NCBI GenBank assembly: GCA_016293645.1
Contig: JAEDDW010000051.1
Location: 1 to 12,799, forward strand
Origin: Treponema sp.
Lineage (GTDB): Bacteria; Spirochaetota; Spirochaetia; Treponematales; Treponemataceae
Length of the DNA: 12,799 bases
Reading direction: 5' to 3'
Shown here in pieces: positions 1 to 5,196 of the stretch (position 1 is its first letter; every line of letters starts with the position of its first letter). The position numbers were made by a program, and so were the translations under genes. Under the pieces are notes generated by a model. It saw nothing but the letters and a program-made list of their open reading frames with translations, did no database searches and was not told where the DNA came from.

Positions 1-122
1 GAAGCTGCGCTGCCATTTCAGGGGTCCTGGGCGAAAACGATTGTTTTCATAGATGCCGAGGGTCACGTAATTTTCGCCCCAAGAATTGCAGGGGCAATTC
101 TTGAAAGGTGTCTTAGGATTAT
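1..122. other. Window-edge stretch, no convincing gene
   Basis: No gene can be supported here. The minus strand has a frame open across the whole stretch and past its left edge, but it has no ATG start and no visible ribosome binding site; the only in-frame alternative start I see is a GTG near 63-65. Plus frame 1 is also open to a stop at about 195, but it runs through the hairpin at 123-149 and into the 3' end of the GTPase gene, so it is probably chance. The stretch contains a perfect hairpin (80-103). A partial gene entering from the left cannot be excluded. Confidence 0.4.
80..103. repeat. Perfect 10-bp hairpin with 4-base loop
   Basis: CAAGAATTGC (80-89) is followed by the loop AGGG and its exact reverse complement (94-103). 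No T-run follows on either strand, so it does not look like an intrinsic terminator by itself. A second pairing, GCCCC (76-80) with GGGGC (91-95), would compete with it. On the minus strand it lies about 60 bases past the stop codon of the GTPase gene and could protect or end that mRNA (inference). Confidence 0.6.
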
Positions 123-160
123 GGCCCCTTCGACTACGCTCAGGGGGCCTGGTGTTTTTT
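123..160 (+). terminator. Hairpin plus T-run reading rightwards, with TTCGAC/GCTCAG motif
   Basis: GGCCCC (123-128) pairs with GGGGCC (144-149). The loop holds TTCGACTACGCTCAG (129-143), and six Ts lie at 155-160 after a 5-base gap. The geometry suits a rightward transcript arriving from outside the window. The T-run directly abuts the stop codon of the minus-strand GTPase gene (161-163), so the element would shield that gene from antisense read-through. For the leftward GTPase transcript the hairpin is followed only by ATAAT, a weak terminator. The loop motif recurs twice at 11371-11421. Confidence 0.5.
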
Positions 161-1408
161 CTAATCAGCAAGGCAGGCATCCAGTTCTGCGCTGATCTTT
201 GCCTTGTCAAGGTTCTGGCCGATAACGCAGAGCTTGATCATTCTGTCACCCACAGTCTCGTCCCATTCTTCCTTGATCTTTGGATTTGCTTCAAGGATTT
301 CCTTCTGTTCCTTTGCAGGACATGCGGCAACCCACTGTCCGCTGTAGCCTGCGGAAATCTGGCGTCCTGAAGTCTCAAATACCCAGGCCATTTCAGGTTC
401 ATCGCTGAACCACATCAAGCCCTTGCAGCGGATGATGTTGCGTGGCCACTTGTTTGCATATTCGTCCAGCTTCTGGCGGTCAAAGGCTTTGCGGCGGTAG
501 TAGATGAATGTACCGATTCCGTATTCGTCTTCGCTTTCACCTTCGTGCTTGTGCTCGTGGTGGTGGTGATGGTGACAGTGTTCATCGCAGTGATGTCCTT
601 CTTCTCCGTGAGCAGGATTGTGCTCGTGGTCGTCATCGTGGTGGTGTTCGTGGTCATGATCGTGATGGTGTTCATGCTCGTCGTGGTCATGATCATCCTC
701 TACCTCGTCTTCTTCAAGGTGCTTGCACCATCCGGCGCTTGCATAGACCGAATCAAATTCAAAGGAACCTGTTCCCATGATCTTTGAGACTTCAACCTTG
801 CCGTGGTCTGTTTCGATGATGTTTACTCCAGGGTGGAGGACTTCGATTACCTTGCGAACTTTCTTGAACTGGTCTTCCGTTACAAGATCCTTCTTGTTGA
901 TGATAAGTGTCGAACAGAATTCAATCTGCTGAACAAGGAGGCTTTCGATGTCTTCTTCTCCCATTGCTTCCTTTGCGAGAAGTTTGTCACCGCCTGCAAA
1001 TTCATCGACAAGACGTGCGGCATCAACAACGCCGACAACGTTGTCAAGCTTTCCGTTTTTGATGAGTTCAAGTTCCTGGGCGATTGGCATTGGTTCACAT
1101 ACGCCGGAAGCTTCGATCATGATGTAGTCGAATTTTCCGCTCTTGATGAGATTTTCGATGTTCTTGACCATATCGCTCTTGAGGGTGCAGCAGAGGCATC
1201 CGTTTGTCATAGGAACGATGCTTGTTGTGTCTGTGATCTTTGCTCCATCAGCAATGAGTTTTGCATCAACGTTTACTTCGCCAATGTCATTGACGATGAC
1301 TGCAACTTTATATCCTTCCTGATTGGAAAGAACCTGGTTCATGAGAGTTGTTTTTCCTGCTCCGAGATATCCGCAGAGCAATGTGATAGGTGTAGGTTTC
1401 TTTGCCAT
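161..1408 (-). CDS. COG0523 / CobW-family G3E GTPase, putative zinc metallochaperone
   Basis: A 415-residue protein with all the hallmarks of the G3E P-loop GTPases that deliver metal ions to target proteins. Walker A is G13-x-x-G-x-GKT (to T20), the family metal site CLCC is at 71-74, the ExxG motif is E99-G102 and the base-recognition motif NKKD is at 171-174. A CobW C-terminal domain follows at about 296-390. Between the two domains, residues 240-288 hold 25 histidines mixed with Asp and Glu, a likely metal-binding or metal-buffering insert. A zinc role is the usual one for His-rich members, but cobalt or nickel is possible. The ATG start is supported by AGGGG six bases upstream. The gene stands alone, diverging from the chemoreceptor. 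A 7-1-7 palindrome 111-125 bases upstream could be a Fur/Zur-type operator (inference). Family assignment is firm; the metal and client are unknown. Confidence 0.93.
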   Translation of the reverse strand: MAKKPTPITLLCGYLGAGKTTLMNQVLSNQEGYKVAVIVNDIGEVNVDAKLIADGAKITDTTSIVPMTNGCLCCTLKSDMVKNIENLIKSGKFDYIMIEASGVCEPMPIAQELELIKNGKLDNVVGVVDAARLVDEFAGGDKLLAKEAMGEEDIESLLVQQIEFCSTLIINKKDLVTEDQFKKVRKVIEVLHPGVNIIETDHGKVEVSKIMGTGSFEFDSVYASAGWCKHLEEDEVEDDHDHDEHEHHHDHDHEHHHDDDHEHNPAHGEEGHHCDEHCHHHHHHEHKHEGESEDEYGIGTFIYYRRKAFDRQKLDEYANKWPRNIIRCKGLMWFSDEPEMAWVFETSGRQISAGYSGQWVAACPAKEQKEILEANPKIKEEWDETVGDRMIKLCVIGQNLDKAKISAELDACLAD

Positions 1409-1441
1409 GATGATCCCCTAAAAAAATCTTTATGTTTATAG

Positions 1442-1470
1442 AAGATACTAAATTTTCCTTAAAATTGCAA
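1442..1470 (-). promoter_or_regulatory. Weak candidate sigma-70-type promoter for the GTPase gene
   Basis: Reading leftwards, TTGCAA (1465-1470, 4/6 to TTGACA) is followed after 17 bases by TATCTT (1442-1447, 4/6 to TATAAT). This predicts a start near 1435 and a leader of about 27 bases carrying the AGGGG ribosome binding site. Both boxes are poor matches in an AT-rich stretch, so the call is tentative. Confidence 0.3.
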
Positions 1471-1471
1471 A

Positions 1472-1515
1472 ACAGCCGGAACAAAGACAAGTCCGCCGTG
1501 AATAGTTCCGCCTGT
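1472..1515. repeat. 11-bp imperfect inverted repeat in the GTPase/chemoreceptor gap
   Basis: ACAGCCGGAAC (1472-1482) and GTTCCGCCTGT (1505-1515) are reverse complements at 10 of 11 positions, separated by 22 bases. The repeat sits just upstream of the weak GTPase promoter and overlaps the first TGAATA half-site, so it may be a regulator site. It lies outside both predicted transcripts, so an RNA hairpin is less likely. Confidence 0.45.
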
Positions 1516-1533
1516 CTTATGAATACTATTCAT
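1499..1533. promoter_or_regulatory. Operator-like cluster with a 7-1-7 palindrome and repeated TGAATA half-sites
   Basis: ATGAATA-C-TATTCAT (1519-1533) is a perfect 15-bp palindrome with the 7-1-7 layout known for Fur, Zur and PerR boxes. A further TGAATA lies at 1499-1504, exactly 21 bp (about two helical turns) from the one at 1520-1525. TGAATAGT (1499-1506) is also the exact reverse complement of ACTATTCA (1525-1532). The site is 111-125 bases upstream of the metal-chaperone gene and about 36 bases upstream of the chemoreceptor promoter, so it could serve either. The half-site sequence is not a recognised Fur or Zur consensus; only the geometry matches. Confidence 0.45.
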
Positions 1534-1568
1534 TACAAAAGCAGATTGGAGATTTTTAAATTTTTTGT

Positions 1569-1595
1569 TGAAAATTGGAGTAAAATGGCCGACAA
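1569..1595 (+). promoter_or_regulatory. Sigma-28-like (FliA) promoter of the chemoreceptor
   Basis: TGAA (1569-1572), a 15-base spacer and GCCGACAA (1588-1595) match the flagellar sigma-28 pattern TAAA-N15-GCCGATAA at 3/4 and 7/8 positions with the ideal spacing. The predicted start is near 1602, giving a leader of about 83 bases. Nothing else in the leader was recognised except the ribosome binding site AGGAG at 1669-1673. Chemoreceptor genes are classic sigma-28 targets, which strengthens the call. Confidence 0.6.
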
Positions 1596-1684
1596 TATAA
1601 AGGGTTACTATTGAGGGAGCTTCTGAAAAAAAATCCAGAGGCCATCCTTTATAGAACTACTGAAAATTAGGAGATTTATCTGCC

Positions 1685-3769
1685 ATGGAAAAGAAAGAAA
1701 AAAACGGCAAGCTTGTAATTAAACTTTTACTTACCATCGCTGTTGCTTTTATCGTACTTAATGCAATTCAGCTTTTGGTAATTTCAAATTATACAAAAAA
1801 CGAAATGAGGAAGACAGCTGAAAATTCTTACTCAGTAATGACTGAACTTTTCAGTAAAGAAATTACGGCAAAAATCGACGAATATAATTCTGAACTTGCA
1901 ACTTATACAAAGAATCAGGTCAACAGGACAAAGGACCCTGCTCAGATTGTTGCATGGCTTCAGAACAATGCAGACATTCGTCCTTCAGATTTTGACTATG
2001 TTGCATTCGTAGATAAAAACGGTAACTTCGATTCGGACATTATGACGCATACAAATGTTAAGGACCGCGACTACTATCAGGCAATCATGGTTCAGAAGAA
2101 GGACTTCTATGTGGACAATCCTGTTGCATCAAAGACAACAGGAAAGTCAGTTCTCCATGTTTGCCGTCCGGTTGATGTAGACGGAGACAGAATCGGTTTC
2201 TTCTGTGCCGTTATCCTTATCGAACACTTGAGCCACATTGTTGACGATGTTCATATTGGAAAGACAGGTGTCGGTACACTTTATTCATCTGATCATAACC
2301 CAATTGCTACATCTGGAAACATGGACAGCATTCAGCTTGCACGCAATGACAAAGTTAATTCAGCAAGAATTGATTCCCTCATTGATTCTTTTGGCGGCAA
2401 GACAACAGTATTCTATGAAAAACTTCCTGAGGAAATGATGCTCGTATATTCACCTGTTGAACACACAAAGTGGTACATGACTTTTGCAATGAACAGTGAA
2501 GAGGTTTTTGCAACATCAAATGCAACTTCAAAACTCATCGTCACATTCAGCATCATTTCGGCAGCTGTTCTTCTTGTCATCATCGGCCTGCTCATCAACA
2601 GCGTAATGCGTCCGCTTACAATTGTTGAGAAGGCAATCAATGAAATTGCAACAGGTAATGCAGACCTTACCAGAAGAATTGAACTCAAGGGCAAGAACAA
2701 CAATGAAATCGGTCGTGTTGTTGAGGGCTTCAATAAGTTCTCTGAAAAGCTCCAGGGTATTGTTTCAACAATGAAGAACTCCAAGAATGAACTTGACCGT
2801 TCGGGCAGCGACCTTAGAGCTTCTACAGAAGATACTTCTGCATCGATTACTCAGATCATCGCCAATATTGAAAGCATGGGCAACAGCATCAATGCACAGT
2901 CTGACAGCGTACACCAGACAGCAGGTGCGGTTAACGAGATCGCTTCTAACATTGAATCTCTCAACCGCATGATTGAAGGTCAGAGCGCAAGTGTTACTCA
3001 GGCTGCAAGTGCTGTAGAGGAAATGATCGGAAACATCAACAGTGTAAACAATTCTGTTTCAAGAATGGCTACATCGTTCCGTGAACTTGAAAACAAGGCT
3101 ACGGAAGGTGTTCAGAAACAGGAAGACGTCAACTCAAAGATCCTTACAATCGCAAGTGAATCTGAAGCTCTTCAGGAAGCAAACTCTGTCATTTCTTCAA
3201 TTGCAGAACAGACAAACCTTCTCGCCATGAATGCCGCAATCGAAGCCGCACACGCCGGTGAAGCAGGTAAGGGATTCTCTGTTGTTGCCGATGAAATCCG
3301 TAAGCTTTCAGAGACATCTTCTGAACAGACAAAGACAATCGGTGACCAGCTGCAGAAGATTGCTGCAAATATCGAAGACATCGTTAATGTTTCTAAGGAT
3401 GCTGCAGAAACATTCGCTCTCGTTTCAAGCGGAATGAATGATACAAGCAACCTTGTTCAGGAAATCAAGAATGCAATGGACGAACAGGCAGAAGGATCAA
3501 AGCAGATTTCTGAAGCTCTCGGACACATGAATGACAGTTCCGCACAGGTTAAGAATGCATCTGAAGAAATGTCTGAAGGTAACAAGGCTATTCTTGAAGA
3601 AATCAGAAATCTCCAGGATGCTACAACAAGCATGAAGAGCGGAATGGATGAAATGACGACAGGTGCAACAAAGATCAATGAAACAGGAGCTGCTCTCTCC
3701 GGCATTTCACAGCAGATGGCAGATGCCATTGTTGAAATCGGTGCCCAGGTAGATCAATTCAAAGTATAA
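1685..3769 (+). CDS. Methyl-accepting chemotaxis protein with double-Cache sensor
   Basis: A 694-residue transmembrane chemoreceptor that senses a periplasmic ligand and controls the CheA/CheW signalling complex. The order is TM1 at about 10-33, a dCache_1-type periplasmic domain at about 34-282 (AFVDKNG at 107-113, DRDYY at 127-131), TM2 at about 284-307, a HAMP linker from about 308 to 360 with conserved P310, and a long helical signalling domain. The diagnostic hairpin tip is NLLAMNAAIEAAHAGE at 511-526. The C-terminus ends QFKV with no NWETF-like CheR/CheB tether, so methylation would not rely on that peptide. The ligand cannot be read from sequence. ATG follows AGGAG by 11 bases. The gene is single, behind a sigma-28-like promoter, and its stop codon lies inside a long hairpin followed by an intrinsic terminator. 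Confidence 0.96.
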   Translation: MEKKEKNGKLVIKLLLTIAVAFIVLNAIQLLVISNYTKNEMRKTAENSYSVMTELFSKEITAKIDEYNSELATYTKNQVNRTKDPAQIVAWLQNNADIRPSDFDYVAFVDKNGNFDSDIMTHTNVKDRDYYQAIMVQKKDFYVDNPVASKTTGKSVLHVCRPVDVDGDRIGFFCAVILIEHLSHIVDDVHIGKTGVGTLYSSDHNPIATSGNMDSIQLARNDKVNSARIDSLIDSFGGKTTVFYEKLPEEMMLVYSPVEHTKWYMTFAMNSEEVFATSNATSKLIVTFSIISAAVLLVIIGLLINSVMRPLTIVEKAINEIATGNADLTRRIELKGKNNNEIGRVVEGFNKFSEKLQGIVSTMKNSKNELDRSGSDLRASTEDTSASITQIIANIESMGNSINAQSDSVHQTAGAVNEIASNIESLNRMIEGQSASVTQAASAVEEMIGNINSVNNSVSRMATSFRELENKATEGVQKQEDVNSKILTIASESEALQEANSVISSIAEQTNLLAMNAAIEAAHAGEAGKGFSVVADEIRKLSETSSEQTKTIGDQLQKIAANIEDIVNVSKDAAETFALVSSGMNDTSNLVQEIKNAMDEQAEGSKQISEALGHMNDSSAQVKNASEEMSEGNKAILEEIRNLQDATTSMKSGMDEMTTGATKINETGAALSGISQQMADAIVEIGAQVDQFKV

Positions 3770-3794
3770 TTCGCTGGTGCGAATTATACTTTGA
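3759..3794 (+). repeat. 15-bp perfect hairpin spanning the chemoreceptor stop codon
   Basis: TCAAAGTATAATTCG (3759-3773) and its exact reverse complement (3780-3794) flank the loop CTGGTG. The left arm contains the last codons and the TAA stop (3767-3769) of the chemoreceptor. No T-run follows it. A second pairing, GGTGC (3776-3780) with GCACC (3795-3799), is mutually exclusive with the long stem. It sits 12 bases ahead of the true terminator and probably acts as a 3'-end stability structure (inference). Confidence 0.7.
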
Positions 3795-3806
3795 GCACCA
3801 ACGATT

Positions 3807-3832
3807 CGCCCGCAAGTCCGCGGGCGTTTTTT
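3807..3832 (+). terminator. Intrinsic terminator of the chemoreceptor gene
   Basis: CGCCCGC (3807-3813), a 6-base loop and GCGGGCG (3820-3826) form a GC-rich 7-bp stem followed by six Ts (3827-3832). The T-run overlaps the stop codon of the convergent MATE gene (3831-3833). For the leftward MATE transcript the hairpin is followed by AATCGTTGG, so termination in that direction should be poor. Confidence 0.88.
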
Positions 3833-5195
3833 ATTTGTCTTCCAGTTTTCTTCTAAGGACTGCAAAGCAGACAGCATGGACGCTGAGGGTTATGGCCCAT
3901 GAAATCGGATATGAAAGATAGACAGTCGTAGTCGTATGGAACCGTTCCATCTGGAAGACAGTCGCAAGCCACAGAAGTCGCAGGAGACATGAGCCGACCA
4001 GGGAAACCACCATCGGGAGCACGGAGTAGCCTATGCCGCGCAGTGCCCCTACAAGAACGTCCATTATTCCGCAAAGAAAATATGTGGATAGAATGACCGA
4101 CAGACGGTTCATTCCGGCTACGATGACCTGGGAATTTGATGAAAATATGCCAAGGATCCTGTAGCCTGAAAACAAAAGTCCATGGCCGCATATGAGACCA
4201 GCGGCAACAACGCAGAGAAGGGACATGGCAAGGACTCTGTTTATTCTTGCGAACTTTTTTGCACCATAACATTGGCTTGTGAAAGTGATTGATGCCTGGT
4301 AAAAGGAATTCATCGCAAAATAGACAATGCCCTCGATGTTCTGTGCGGCGGCACTGCCAGCCATTACTACTGAACCAAATGAATTTACCGATGACTGGAT
4401 GACTGTGTTTGAGAGGGCGAAAACAACTCCCTGGAATCCGGCTGGCAGTCCAATCTTCAGTATCTGAATGAATTTTATCTTGTTGATCCTTATCTTCCTG
4501 AAATTCAGTTTTATGGCACTGTCTTCTTTAGTGAGGCACCAGAGGACCAGTACGCATGAAAGGGCCTGCGACAGGATTGTAGCGAGGGCTACTCCGGCAA
4601 CAGACATTTTGAGCACAATGACAAAGAAAAGATTCAGAATGACGTTTATGATTCCGGCGAGAAGAAGAAAGTACAAAGGACGTTTTGTGTCACCTACGGC
4701 TCTGAGAACCGCACTGCCAAAATTGTAAAGCATCATGCTTGTGATGCCTGCAAAAAGAATGCGGAGGTAAAGGACAGCCTGTGGAAGAACATCTTCCGGC
4801 GTGAGCATTATACGCAGGAAAAAAGGAGCTCCTATGATTCCGATCAAGGTGAGTATGATTCCGCTGATGAAGCCAAGGGCTATTGATGTGTGCACGGCTA
4901 TGCTTGTGTTCTCATCCTGCTTGCCGCCAAAATATCTTGCGACTATGACATTGGCACCTATGGAAAGTCCAATGAAAAGGTTTGTCACAAGATTTATCAG
5001 TGCAGAATTGGAACCGACAGCGGCGAGTGCAGTATCTCCGACAAATTTTCCGACAACAACAATGTCCGCGGCATTGAACAGAATCTGCAGTACACTTGAG
5101 AACATGAGTGGAATGGAGAACATAAGGATCTTTGTCAAAACAGGTCCTTCTGTCATATCCATGGTATAAGCTTTTACCTTTGTTTTTTCTGGCAT
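3831..5195 (-). CDS. MATE-family multidrug/organic-cation efflux transporter
   Basis: A 454-residue polytopic inner-membrane protein, the usual length for the 12-helix MATE family, which exports drugs or metabolites in exchange for Na+ or H+. The N-terminus MTEGPVLTKILMFSIPLMF, then FNAADIVVVGKFVG and, after a short gap, VGSNSALINL, are typical of bacterial MATE proteins; hydrophobic segments continue to the C-terminus, which ends RRKLEDK. It begins one base after the stop codon of the cyclase gene and has no clear Shine-Dalgarno of its own, so translation is probably coupled to the cyclase. The true start could be Met12 or Met14, where many family members begin; the longer start is kept because of its tight fit to the upstream stop. 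The substrate is unknown. A link to cyclic-nucleotide signalling is suggested only by the operon. Confidence 0.92.
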   Translation of the reverse strand: MPEKTKVKAYTMDMTEGPVLTKILMFSIPLMFSSVLQILFNAADIVVVGKFVGDTALAAVGSNSALINLVTNLFIGLSIGANVIVARYFGGKQDENTSIAVHTSIALGFISGIILTLIGIIGAPFFLRIMLTPEDVLPQAVLYLRILFAGITSMMLYNFGSAVLRAVGDTKRPLYFLLLAGIINVILNLFFVIVLKMSVAGVALATILSQALSCVLVLWCLTKEDSAIKLNFRKIRINKIKFIQILKIGLPAGFQGVVFALSNTVIQSSVNSFGSVVMAGSAAAQNIEGIVYFAMNSFYQASITFTSQCYGAKKFARINRVLAMSLLCVVAAGLICGHGLLFSGYRILGIFSSNSQVIVAGMNRLSVILSTYFLCGIMDVLVGALRGIGYSVLPMVVSLVGSCLLRLLWLATVFQMERFHTTTTVYLSYPISWAITLSVHAVCFAVLRRKLEDK

Positions 5196-5196
5196 T

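Noticed and set aside
1..195. Plus-strand frame 1 as the 3' end of a gene entering from the left
   Set aside because: It reads through the 123-149 hairpin repeat and into the GTPase gene, and its protein sequence shows no recognisable domain.
415..787. Several overlapping reading frames across the histidine-rich part of the GTPase gene
   Set aside because: They are low-complexity frames (Thr/Met-, Val- or Arg/Gly-rich) created by the repeated CAY/GAY codons of the His-rich insert. They have no start signals.
803..1441. 212-codon plus-strand frame opposite the GTPase
   Set aside because: It is the antisense of a clearly conserved protein, has no ribosome binding site and no recognisable domain; it arises from codon bias.
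1409..1684. Riboswitch or small RNA in the gap between the GTPase and chemoreceptor
   Set aside because: The inverted repeats lie upstream of both predicted transcription starts and show no known riboswitch architecture. They look like operator DNA.
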